64,000 bases of DNA, taken from assembly GCA_002307185.1 (NCBI GenBank), contig DBTT01000004.1, positions 1-64,000 on the forward strand, given 5' to 3'. A model generated the notes under the pieces. That model saw nothing but the letters and a program-made list of their open reading frames with translations, had not been told where the DNA came from and ran no database searches. The position numbers and the translations under genes were made by a program. Positions 44,972 to 53,826 of this stretch are shown here, piece by piece; positions within the stretch are counted from its first letter, which is position 1, and each line of letters begins with the position of its first letter. This DNA comes from Bacteroidales bacterium UBA1309. GTDB lineage: Bacteria > Bacteroidota > Bacteroidia > Bacteroidales > Dysgonomonadaceae.

Positions 44972-45002
44972 CAAATATAGACCATAATTTTTAACCCCGC
45001 AA
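44972..45002 (-). promoter_or_regulatory. promoter of the short leader/sRNA
   Basis: TTG at 45002-45000, 20-base spacer and TATATTTG at 44979-44972 on the minus strand: a full match to the Bacteroidetes consensus. Confidence 0.75.
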
Positions 45003-45291
45003 GAGGCTGAATGTGGAATTAGTGTATTTTATACATTTTTTACAAAGAACTTGTTTTAACTAAAAAAGAGAGGGGCATCCACATATTAGTTTCAAAGAAA
45101 AAAACAACTGATTCTTTGATTCTCGATGGAATATTTATACCTAAAATAAAAAAAAACGGACAATTGGATATTATCTTAGAAAATTATTTTTATTTTTGTT
45201 TTCACATATAATGTGACCTTTATCTAATGCAAACGTTTTTTGACAATATTATTGAATTTAGCGTTATTGACATTTTAAATATCAAAAAGTA

Positions 45292-46701
45292 ATGAACATT
45301 CGTTATTCAAAGTATATAACTCCAGTGTGTGTCGCATTGGATGTGTTGACAGTATGTGGGTTGTTTTTCTTGTTTAACTATATAGTTGACTCGAACTCAG
45401 GAATTACCCAAAGCATTGTCGATGGCTTCATCAATTATTACAAAGTATTCATTTTATTTGTCTTTAGCTGGTATTTTATTACACAAAAGACAAGATTATA
45501 TTCCCTGCACCGAGGTACAGATTTTGTGACAATAATCAAAAGAATTGCATTGCAGGTAACTCTGTTCGGAATCATTGTATTTGCCGTTTCGGGCATGAAA
45601 GGTGGCTACCTTTCCAACGGGCCCTACGCCCTCTACTTCTTGTTGTCGCTGTTTGCCCTGGCCTTGGTTTACCGGGCTTCTTTCTTTCTGCTGATCCGGT
45701 CCCACCGCATCCGTGGCGGAAACGTGCGGTATGTTGTATTTGTTGACAAAAATGACAATACGCACAAGCTAATTAATCTGTTCGAAAAGTACAATATCTA
45801 CGGAATGAAAACGGAAGCTTGCTTCTTTGGCGACGAAGACCTGCTTTCTTCAAGGTCTTACACCAAACGATACAGTGCCCAAGAATTGGATAAGTTCATC
45901 AAAGAAAATGATATTTCGATCATGTTTCTATCCATGTCAGGAAAATTGGAGAACAAGCTTGATGAAATAAACGAGATTGTCGATAGAAATCACTTGCGGA
46001 TTATCTACATCCCAAAATCATCGCTTGATCTTTCGGGCGGTGTTCGGATGGACTTTTTCTACGGTTTCCCTGTATTGGTTACAGAGAGATTGCCTCTCGA
46101 CTTACCCATCAACAGGGTTTTAAAAAGGGCTTTTGACATCTTGTTTTCGTCTTTTGTAATCCTAACGATTCTCAGTTGGTTATACCCCATCATTGCTTTG
46201 CTTATTAAATTGGATTCCAAGGGAAATGTCTTATTCATACAGAAGAGAAATGGATTGGATGGAAAACCCTTTGGATGCTACAAATTTCGAACCATGCGTC
46301 CGAGTGCTGATGCGGGAATCAAATCGACAGTGAAAGGGGATAAACGAATCACAAGGATTGGAAACTTTCTTCGAAAGACCAGTTTGGATGAATTTCCACA
46401 GTTCCTGAATGTGTTCAAAGGGAACATGTCGATTGTAGGTCCACGTCCACACATGGTATATCAAGACGAACACTACAACAGCTTATTGCCCAAATACTGC
46501 GTTCGATATTATGTGAAACCTGGCATCACCGGCTTGTCGCAGGTTTCGGGGTATAGGGGTGAAATTCGCACAGACGAGGATATGGAGAACCGTATCATCA
46601 CAGACATGTACTATGTCCGAAAGTGGTCTTTTCCTATGGATTTACTGATTATACTCAAAACTGTTTTTTATGCCATTGTGGGTGATAAACATGCCGTGTA
46701 A
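45292..46701 (+). CDS. undecaprenyl-phosphate glycosylphosphotransferase, WcaJ type
   Basis: A 469-residue enzyme that starts polysaccharide repeat units by moving a sugar-1-phosphate to undecaprenyl phosphate. Four N-terminal helices (about 10-135) and a central Rossmann-like region precede the catalytic domain: KRAFDILFSSFVILTIL, VLFIQKRNGLDGKPFGCYKFRTM, LRKTSLDEFPQFLNVFKGNMSIVGPRP and GLSQVSGYRGE. No other polysaccharide genes are next to it. It converges with tamB, five bases apart, with no visible terminator. Confidence 0.92.
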   Translation: MNIRYSKYITPVCVALDVLTVCGLFFLFNYIVDSNSGITQSIVDGFINYYKVFILFVFSWYFITQKTRLYSLHRGTDFVTIIKRIALQVTLFGIIVFAVSGMKGGYLSNGPYALYFLLSLFALALVYRASFFLLIRSHRIRGGNVRYVVFVDKNDNTHKLINLFEKYNIYGMKTEACFFGDEDLLSSRSYTKRYSAQELDKFIKENDISIMFLSMSGKLENKLDEINEIVDRNHLRIIYIPKSSLDLSGGVRMDFFYGFPVLVTERLPLDLPINRVLKRAFDILFSSFVILTILSWLYPIIALLIKLDSKGNVLFIQKRNGLDGKPFGCYKFRTMRPSADAGIKSTVKGDKRITRIGNFLRKTSLDEFPQFLNVFKGNMSIVGPRPHMVYQDEHYNSLLPKYCVRYYVKPGITGLSQVSGYRGEIRTDEDMENRIITDMYYVRKWSFPMDLLIILKTVFYAIVGDKHAV

Positions 46702-46706
46702 CAGGT

Positions 46707-49700
46707 TTATTTAGGGCTGGTAGAGGAGGTTGTTTTTTCTTTTGGAGCCTTTTTCTTCCTACGTAGAAAGTTCCAAAAATCCTTGAATTTCTTGGCTTCC
46801 TTCGTATAAACTATTCCAATACCCTGCGTGGTGGTTGCTTGTCGGTAATACTTGTCGTTCTCTTTGCTATACACTTTGAGCTTGAATGCACGATTCAAGA
46901 GGTATTCCAAATCCACATTGCCCACCAAATTATCCGAACCTGTCGTCTCTGAACTGCTTCTATAACCAAAATTCGTTCGGATACGCAAGCGGTCGTCAAG
47001 AATTCTGGTTGAAACATTCACGTTTACATCAAGGTTGGTCATTGTCCCATTCTTGCTCAGAATGTCTGTGTCAATGTTCCATTTGTCGCCCAGTACCCGC
47101 CCAAACATAGTGTTCAAAGTTTTACTCAATGCTCCGGAAGCAAAGGATGACATCATTCCATTTACGGCCAAATCTTGGGCAAGATTGTTGTCGGAATTTC
47201 CATAAAATGATCCCGCAAACAATAAATAAACAAACTGTTGAATCTTTTGCTCGTCAGTCACTAGCAAGGCTTTCACTTTCTGCTGAACATCATCGCTTGA
47301 TTCAGGGAGTTCAACATTGTATGTGAGCGTCATTTGATCCATATCGCCTTTGATGCCAAGTACACAACGCACAGGGATTCGGGTAGAGGAGATATTATTA
47401 TCGGTAGCAAAACTCTGGTCGAGAGTCGCCAAATCGGCACGAACATCTTTGTAAGCGATTATATTGAAAGATGTTCGCAATGGATCGCCACGAAATGTGA
47501 GCGTACCCCCTTCTTGCACGTCGAATTCCATATTGGAAAGTTGCTGGAGATTTATTTTCACTTTACCTTTTGTGACAACATAATTACCGTAAGCACGCAT
47601 TTCTCCGGTTTTGCTGTCGTAACTGAAATCAACGTCGCCATTTCCTTCCACTTGCATCGAATTTCCACTTGTGGGGTCAAGGAGTACATAAAGGGACAAA
47701 TTATCCGAAATTTTCAATTTTGAGGATAATATCATTGCCAAGACATCTTCCTTTTTGCTCGGCACAACCTTCTTTTCCAGCACCAATGTATCTGGAGGTG
47801 TATTTATATAGACAATTCCTTGATATTGAACGGCATCAGCGGCCTGAGGAAGAAGTACATTGACAACTGATCTTCCGGCATTGCCTACATCCAGTTTTAT
47901 ATCCAGTTTTGAATTATTCCCTTCTACAACCGCAGTGCCTGAGGCGAACACCTTTCCATAAAATAGGCTGTCTGTACGGCTTTCGGTATTCAACAACATC
48001 AAATTTCTCAGGCGCATATCCAGCCTATACTCATATTTGCCAAACCTATCATGCTGAAACGTGGCATCCACGAAAGCTTGGTTTCCTTGCGTATCTGTAA
48101 TTTTCAGATTGTTAAATCCAATTTTATCAGAACTGATGCGAATTGTGTCGGAAATCATGTAAACGACATTTGTATAATCGAGCCCGAACAAGCCATCCTT
48201 GATTCCAATCCAACCATCCACATTGGGAGTCGGAAGGGAACCCTTCACCGTTAAGTTGGAACTCAGTTGCCCGTGAACTTTGTTCAAGTAATTGGAGGCG
48301 AAAGATTGAACCCAATCAATCGGCATATTCTCAGTCTTCAAGTACATGTCCACCTTCAACGTGTCACCTAAATAAACCAAGCCTTTTGCTTCTGCCAGAT
48401 GAGCCCGATTGCGGAGAATGTGGGCATCAAGATCCATCGCGTTCAAATCGTCCCGCCATTTGCTTGCCACATTCAGCGAACCAATAGAATCACCCTTCAG
48501 GATAATGTTCTCCATTAGAAACTGATCGGTGAAAATTTGAGGGGATCTTGTTGCCGAAGCAATGTTTACAGCACCATTCAGCGTAGCATCTATGTCATTG
48601 ATAGAAAATGCGGTGAGAAGGGAACCAAGCTTGGCGTTCGTGAAATTGACATGCAATGTATCGCTATCGCTATTAGAAAGGACTCCATTGATATTCAAAT
48701 AATTTTTTCCTTCCAGCCTCATCCCAAGATTCGAAATGAGAGTGCGGTTTTCTTCGTTGACGACAGTTGCTGGATTCAGCAAAAACCTCAGATCGTTGAC
48801 ATACACCATCGAGGGTTCAAGGTTGAGGTGCGTCATCAACTCATTTTTGCCATTCCGGGTAAAAAAAGTGTATGAATCCAACTGCCCACCCACGGTCAAG
48901 TCGGGAGTTTCGTTGCTGAAATTGATTTGCGAACGAATGGTATCCGACTCGGCATTCGCATTCAAATCAAATTCCATCCGATTGTCTTGATTAAAATAAC
49001 GGGCATGAGCTTCTAGGTTCATCTCTTCATCCTCGTTCGAAAAATTGAGAAACGATTCTTTGATCTCCGCTTTCTCGTATTTCAGAAGTGGAGCTTTTAC
49101 CTGGATATTAACAAACTTGGATAGCGTATTCATGGAGCCTGACGCAGTTATGGCTTGCGTGAGGGAGACTGGCGAACCAAAAATCTGCTCTATCTGTTTT
49201 GTGTCTTTTGTTTGTGCGGTAAACTTAAAATCATTCTTACCTGGCATACTACTCTTCACTGGCAAAATAAACTGTGGCAAATACCTGTGGGCTATATTTT
49301 GAACTTCATCCGTAATCGTTCCTAAATTTAATTTTCCGTCAACCCTGGCATTCAGAAAAGAGGAGGTCAACTCCATAAAATCACTTTCAGAAGCTGTTTT
49401 TCCTGCTTCTAAACGAATTAATCCTGGACTAAAATGAATGTCTCCATCCACAAATTGCATGCCTTCCAGTTGAATCGCTCCAATAAACCCTTGCTCTAAA
49501 TCACCTGACATATTTGCCTTGAGAACAACTGATAGAAAAGGGTTTTCCCATTTTTCGTATTTATAGAACGAATTCAAATGAAGATCCTTGATACGGCCAT
49601 CCACCATATATGAAGGAGATTTGCCTTGAATCATTTCGAAGTTTGCCTGCAATTTTCCCTGTGTCATGTTGGCATTCACCCATCCACTAATTTTTGAAGG

Positions 49701-51131
49701 AGTATAATCGGCCGAGAAGCGGATGTTCCGGTAATTGGCTTTTTCGTATTGGATGGAATTAATTTCTCCTTCGGCTTTCAAGGCTATTTTGGCAGCACCA
49801 TTTTGGCTATAATCAAAATTTGCTTGTGCCGAAATTCTCCCCACGCTCGGAGTAGCAAATGGGCGTAAATTGAAATTCTGAGTCATTAACTTTCCTTTTG
49901 CTCCGATGTGCTGGAAAGTTGTGTCCGAGCGAAAAATCGCCTTTAGAGCAACCGCACCTTGCTTTGTCCACACATCCGAAAAGAGATTGAGTTGGGCTAG
50001 CGTTCCTTCGGCAGTGCCTTTCAAGCGGATATCTCCCAACGATTTTAAGTTTTGCGGCAGGGAAAATGTAGGGTCTGAGATTCTCACAATGTCGCGGATC
50101 GCATTTTGCGTAGTTCTGAACGAGCGAACCGAAAGTTTCACTGTGGCCGTTTTGTAGCGGCTGTAATCCGATATTTCACCATCGGCTTTCAATTCCAGTC
50201 CATTGCCGTAGCTTAAATCAAATTCATCAACCGCAATGAATGGTAATTTACCCTTGATGTTTCCGGACACCCGCACGAGTTCCTTCAACTGCTTTAAATT
50301 TGGCAAAAATGGAGCTAAATCCTTGGGCTGTATCGATGTTGGCTTTACATGGAAGTTGATTTTGTGGGAAAGTATGTCGAATTCAGCCAAAGGCAAATCA
50401 ATCGTTGAATTTGGCAGATGCAACGAAGCGTTTTTAACCGTGAACAGGCTGCCTTTGCTTTGAAGCGTAAAATTTGATCTTTTGAGCCTCAATCCCGACT
50501 TATCGGCAAAGGATAATTTCAAAACTCGGATATCCAACTCTTCGGAGGCAATCGAAGGCAATGAAAGTCTCGCCTCAAGGTTTGACAAGGTAATATGCGA
50601 AACATTGAATTCATTCGGCGTTTCAGGCTCCGATTTCGTATCCATTCGGAAACGCCCCCTGCGAATGTCAATGTCGCCAATCAAAACCGTCATTTTCGAA
50701 GGCTCCTTTTTTGCCGTATCCTTCGAAGCAAAAGCATCGATTAAAAACTGGTAGTTGTAATCTGAATCGGGATTTCTTTTGGAGATATTGAGGGCAAAAT
50801 CATTCAAGGAGATACCCTTCACCACAACTTTGTTCTGGAACAACTTCCATGTATCGAGGTTCGCCGACAATTCCTTTGCATACAACAAAGTGTCGCCAGC
50901 TTTGTCTTCCAAATACACTCCTTCAAGGCGGACTTGGTTGAACAGGCGAAGTTGAATTCGGTCGATGCGAACTTCTGTCTTTATGACCGGACGAATCCAG
51001 TCGAGAGCAAATTGCAACACCGACTGCTGTACAGCCGGAATCAACAACAGCAAGTATAGAAGGACATTGAGAACGGCAATGCCCAAAAAAACAAAAAGTC
51101 CAATCTTGGCTATTTTTTTCAATATGTTCAA
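46707..51131 (-). CDS. tamB: TamB/DUF490-type translocation-assembly protein
   Basis: A 1474-residue protein with one N-terminal membrane helix (about 9-32) and a long beta-rich body of AsmA/TamB-like repeats. The C-terminal DUF490 region is recognisable: LSNMEFDVQEGGTLTFRGDP, LLVTDEQKIQQFVYLLFAGSF, MFGRVLGDKWNID and a closing basic tail. TamB-like proteins span the periplasm and move phospholipids or assist outer-membrane protein assembly. In this phylum its TamA partner is usually elsewhere. The ArsC-like gene lies 12 bases upstream on the same strand. Confidence 0.9.
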   Translation of the reverse strand: MNILKKIAKIGLFVFLGIAVLNVLLYLLLLIPAVQQSVLQFALDWIRPVIKTEVRIDRIQLRLFNQVRLEGVYLEDKAGDTLLYAKELSANLDTWKLFQNKVVVKGISLNDFALNISKRNPDSDYNYQFLIDAFASKDTAKKEPSKMTVLIGDIDIRRGRFRMDTKSEPETPNEFNVSHITLSNLEARLSLPSIASEELDIRVLKLSFADKSGLRLKRSNFTLQSKGSLFTVKNASLHLPNSTIDLPLAEFDILSHKINFHVKPTSIQPKDLAPFLPNLKQLKELVRVSGNIKGKLPFIAVDEFDLSYGNGLELKADGEISDYSRYKTATVKLSVRSFRTTQNAIRDIVRISDPTFSLPQNLKSLGDIRLKGTAEGTLAQLNLFSDVWTKQGAVALKAIFRSDTTFQHIGAKGKLMTQNFNLRPFATPSVGRISAQANFDYSQNGAAKIALKAEGEINSIQYEKANYRNIRFSADYTPSKISGWVNANMTQGKLQANFEMIQGKSPSYMVDGRIKDLHLNSFYKYEKWENPFLSVVLKANMSGDLEQGFIGAIQLEGMQFVDGDIHFSPGLIRLEAGKTASESDFMELTSSFLNARVDGKLNLGTITDEVQNIAHRYLPQFILPVKSSMPGKNDFKFTAQTKDTKQIEQIFGSPVSLTQAITASGSMNTLSKFVNIQVKAPLLKYEKAEIKESFLNFSNEDEEMNLEAHARYFNQDNRMEFDLNANAESDTIRSQINFSNETPDLTVGGQLDSYTFFTRNGKNELMTHLNLEPSMVYVNDLRFLLNPATVVNEENRTLISNLGMRLEGKNYLNINGVLSNSDSDTLHVNFTNAKLGSLLTAFSINDIDATLNGAVNIASATRSPQIFTDQFLMENIILKGDSIGSLNVASKWRDDLNAMDLDAHILRNRAHLAEAKGLVYLGDTLKVDMYLKTENMPIDWVQSFASNYLNKVHGQLSSNLTVKGSLPTPNVDGWIGIKDGLFGLDYTNVVYMISDTIRISSDKIGFNNLKITDTQGNQAFVDATFQHDRFGKYEYRLDMRLRNLMLLNTESRTDSLFYGKVFASGTAVVEGNNSKLDIKLDVGNAGRSVVNVLLPQAADAVQYQGIVYINTPPDTLVLEKKVVPSKKEDVLAMILSSKLKISDNLSLYVLLDPTSGNSMQVEGNGDVDFSYDSKTGEMRAYGNYVVTKGKVKINLQQLSNMEFDVQEGGTLTFRGDPLRTSFNIIAYKDVRADLATLDQSFATDNNISSTRIPVRCVLGIKGDMDQMTLTYNVELPESSDDVQQKVKALLVTDEQKIQQFVYLLFAGSFYGNSDNNLAQDLAVNGMMSSFASGALSKTLNTMFGRVLGDKWNIDTDILSKNGTMTNLDVNVNVSTRILDDRLRIRTNFGYRSSSETTGSDNLVGNVDLEYLLNRAFKLKVYSKENDKYYRQATTTQGIGIVYTKEAKKFKDFWNFLRRKKKAPKEKTTSSTSPK

Positions 51132-51143
51132 AATGCGATCTAT

Positions 51144-51494
51144 TTATGTCAAGCACTTTTTCCAATCCTCTTCTTTGAATCCGACAAGCACAAAATCATC
51201 CGCTACTAGCAAAGGACGTTTCACCAGCATTCCGTTTTCGGACAACAAGCCGATCAATTCATCATCAGGAGCTGACTTTACTTTTTCCTTCAAATTCCTT
51301 TCTTTGTAGATCAATCCCGAAGTATTGAAAAATTTGGCGACAGGAAGCCCACTTTTTTTAATCCAGGTATTCAATTCCTCTTTGGACGGATTTTCTACCG
51401 CAATATTTCTTGCATCTATCGAAATTTGATTATCGGTCAGCCATTTGATGGCTTTTTGGCATGTGCCACATTTGGGATAGCAAAGTAAAAGCAT
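51144..51494 (-). CDS. ArsC/Spx-family thioredoxin-fold protein
   Basis: A 116-residue protein of the ArsC/YffB/Spx family: redox motif CGTC in CYPKCGTCQKAIKWL (residues 9-12), LNTWIKKSGLPVAKFFNTSG, and RPLLVADDFVLVGFKEEDW with the conserved Arg-Pro. YffB-like members are putative glutathione-linked reductases; true arsenate reduction is not implied, as no ars genes are nearby. ATG at 51494 is preferred to a TTG four codons upstream. It precedes tamB by 12 bases. Confidence 0.85.
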   Translation of the reverse strand: MLLLCYPKCGTCQKAIKWLTDNQISIDARNIAVENPSKEELNTWIKKSGLPVAKFFNTSGLIYKERNLKEKVKSAPDDELIGLLSENGMLVKRPLLVADDFVLVGFKEEDWKKCLT

Positions 51495-51896
51495 AATTGT
51501 TATCAAAAATTTTAATGTGTTTCGGCGTAAGACATTGCAAATTACAAAAAATCCCCATCCTTAACGATAAGATTTTGATTTATTTTGAAAGAAAGGATAG
51601 AATGAAAACAAATATAGCTCCGGCCGAACTTGAATAGCAGCTTTTGTACTTCTTTATTTATAGAATTCCTTCAATGTTGTTTGGCTTCTTGTAAAGTATT
51701 GAGTCTGCACCTATTTCCTCAATAAGTTCTTTTTCCTTGGCTTTTATCTCTACAGTTGTCATCACAAACTCCTTTCTTTACAGATTGATATTGATAAAGA
51801 TAGCACTATTCTTTTAGATTGTATTTTCCGAATTGGAAATTGCAATTGCCACTTTCAATTATTCCTCTTAACTTTGAAAAAATTATTCATTCTCTT
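51495..51896. other. divergent intergenic region
   Basis: About 400 bases between the ArsC-like gene and the ABC-F gene. It contains the small 34-codon frame at 51658-51762. Nothing else is recognised. Confidence 0.5.
51658..51762 (-). CDS. 34-residue protein, antitoxin-like N-terminus (remnant?)
   Basis: Encodes MTTVEIKAKEKELIEEIG and sixteen more residues, ending KPNNIEGIL. The start is preceded by AAGGAGTTTGTG, a strong ribosome site, unusual in this window. The opening MTTVEIKAKEKELIEEI resembles the N-terminus of short type II antitoxins of Bacteroidetes (MTTIEIK-type). No toxin gene follows, so I read it as a truncated or orphan antitoxin. Too short for firm assignment. Confidence 0.4.
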   Translation of the reverse strand: MTTVEIKAKEKELIEEIGADSILYKKPNNIEGIL

Positions 51897-53780
51897 ATGG
51901 CTTCATGTTTGCAAGTGGAAGGGCTAACCAAAAGTTTTGGTGACCTCCTCCTGTTCAAAGATATTTCTTTCGGTATTTCCGAAGGACAACGCATCGGCTT
52001 AATTGCCAAAAACGGCTCAGGGAAAACTACCCTGCTGAATATACTTTCGGGAAAAGAATCGTACGATAGTGGCAACATCACGTTCCGGCGAGATCTGCGA
52101 GTAGCTTACCTCGAACAAGACCCCAACTTCCCGGACCATCTGACCGTATTGGAAGCTTGTTTCCATCACGGGAATGAAATCACCGAACTGATTTCCCGCT
52201 ATGAGAAATTGCTTATAAGTGAAGCGTTGGAAGGATTGGACGAAGTGCTCCACCAGATGGATTCGCTAAAGGCATGGGATTATGAGCAGCGTGTAAAGCA
52301 AATTCTTTCGCAGTTGAAGATAACCGATCTGGACCAAAAAGTAGGCACTCTTTCAGGCGGTCAATTGAAGCGTGTCGCCTTGGCAAACGTGCTGATTACG
52401 GAACCGGATCTCATTATTCTTGACGAGCCTACCAACCACTTGGATTTGGACATGACCGAATGGCTCGAAGGGCATTTGAGCCGTTCGCGCCTAAGCTTGC
52501 TGATGGTCACTCACGACCGTTATTTTCTAGATAGGGTGTGCTCCGAAATTATTGAAATTGACCAACAACAGATTTTTCAATACAAAGGAAATTATTCTTA
52601 TTTCCTTGAAAAAAGGGAACAACGTGTCAGTGCTCAAAGTGCGGAAAGCGACCGGGCGAACAACTTGCTCCGGAAAGAATTGGAATGGATGCGCCGCCAA
52701 CCGCAGGCACGTGCCACGAAAGCCAAATCGCGTATCGATGCCTTCTACGACTTGGAAAAAAAGGCAAAACAAGGTCCCCAGCAGGGCGAAGTGCGCCTAG
52801 AAATGAAGGGTTCTTACATTGGCAACAAGATTTTCGAGATGAGTCATGTCAACAAGCGTTTTGGCGACCTGAAGATTTTGGAAGATTTCAGCTACACTTT
52901 TGCACGCTACGACAAGATGGGCATTGTGGGAAACAACGGAACGGGGAAGTCCACTTTTATCAAAATGCTGATGGGCGAAGTGTCCTTTGACAGTGGTGAA
53001 ATAGAAGTTGGCGAGACTGTGAATTTTGGCTACTACAGCCAGGACGGATTGGAATTTGACCAACAAATGAAGGTGATCGATGTTGTTCAGGATGTTGCCG
53101 AGGTGATTGACTTGGGAAATGGCAACCGGCTCACGGCTTCGCAGTTTCTACAACACTTCCTCTTTGCTCCCGAGAAGCAACATAGCTTCGTGTATAAGCT
53201 TTCAGGGGGAGAACGCCGCCGTTTGTATCTGTGCACGGTGCTGATGCGGAATCCAAACTTTCTTGTGCTGGATGAGCCTACCAACGACTTGGATATTATG
53301 ACCTTGAATATCCTCGAAGAATACTTGCAAGGATTCAAAGGCTGTGTCATTGTGGTGTCGCACGACCGCTATTTTATGGACAAAGTGGTGGGCCATTTGC
53401 TCGCATTCAGGGGAAATGGGGACATCAAAGATTTTCCTGGAAATTACACACTTTACCGTGCTTGGAAGGACGAACAAGACCGCGAACAAAAACGGCAGGA
53501 ACAAGCGTTGTCCGCAAAAGCACCCGAACACAAAACGGTTCAGACAGTAGAAAAGCCGGTTGAAAAACGGAAACCGTCTTTCAAGGAAAAGCGCGAGTTT
53601 GAAATGCTGGATGTTGAAATTCCCGCACTGGAACAGCGCAAATCGGCATTGGAAGCCGAATTGTCCACGGGACGGTTATCCAATGATGAATTGATTTCAA
53701 AATCCGCTGAAATCAGCCGATTGATTAAAGAAATAGACGAGAAAACCCTCCGCTGGATGGAATTGAGCGAAGGGATGTGA
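51897..53780 (+). CDS. ABC-F family ATPase (Uup-like)
   Basis: A 627-residue soluble protein with two ATPase cassettes: Walker A AKNGSGKTTLL and GNNGTGKSTF, signatures LSGGQLKRV and LSGGERRRL, Walker B LIILDEPTNHLD and LVLDEPTNDLD. The linker between cassettes (about 245-320) and the C-terminal coiled coil (about 560-627) fit the Uup branch of ABC-F, which acts on ribosomes or DNA intermediates rather than in transport. ATG at 51897 begins the first cassette; the frame extends 26 codons upstream without a plausible ribosome site. Confidence 0.92.
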   Translation: MASCLQVEGLTKSFGDLLLFKDISFGISEGQRIGLIAKNGSGKTTLLNILSGKESYDSGNITFRRDLRVAYLEQDPNFPDHLTVLEACFHHGNEITELISRYEKLLISEALEGLDEVLHQMDSLKAWDYEQRVKQILSQLKITDLDQKVGTLSGGQLKRVALANVLITEPDLIILDEPTNHLDLDMTEWLEGHLSRSRLSLLMVTHDRYFLDRVCSEIIEIDQQQIFQYKGNYSYFLEKREQRVSAQSAESDRANNLLRKELEWMRRQPQARATKAKSRIDAFYDLEKKAKQGPQQGEVRLEMKGSYIGNKIFEMSHVNKRFGDLKILEDFSYTFARYDKMGIVGNNGTGKSTFIKMLMGEVSFDSGEIEVGETVNFGYYSQDGLEFDQQMKVIDVVQDVAEVIDLGNGNRLTASQFLQHFLFAPEKQHSFVYKLSGGERRRLYLCTVLMRNPNFLVLDEPTNDLDIMTLNILEEYLQGFKGCVIVVSHDRYFMDKVVGHLLAFRGNGDIKDFPGNYTLYRAWKDEQDREQKRQEQALSAKAPEHKTVQTVEKPVEKRKPSFKEKREFEMLDVEIPALEQRKSALEAELSTGRLSNDELISKSAEISRLIKEIDEKTLRWMELSEGM

Positions 53781-53796
53781 AATCGTGACAATTGCA

Positions 53797-53820
53797 GGGG
53801 CGTAAAACCTTACGCTCCCC
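53797..53820. terminator. bidirectional hairpin between convergent genes
   Basis: GGGG-CGTAA, loop AACC, TTACG-C-T-CCCC with one bulged base, in the 46-base gap between ABC-F (plus) and OtsAB (minus). Stem is GC-rich; T-run is weak on both strands. Confidence 0.55.
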
Positions 53821-53826
53821 ATTTAA

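Larger units (their letters stand above)
44749..45291. other. divergent intergenic region with small-RNA/leader unit
   Basis: About 540 bases between the GSCFA gene (minus) and the WcaJ-like gene (plus). The only structured part is the promoter-leader-terminator unit at 44897-45002. The remainder is AT-rich, without a gene. Confidence 0.6.

Noticed and set aside
51144..51494. Arsenate reductase
   Set aside because: Family includes Spx and YffB; no arsenic genes nearby, so the specific function is not claimed.
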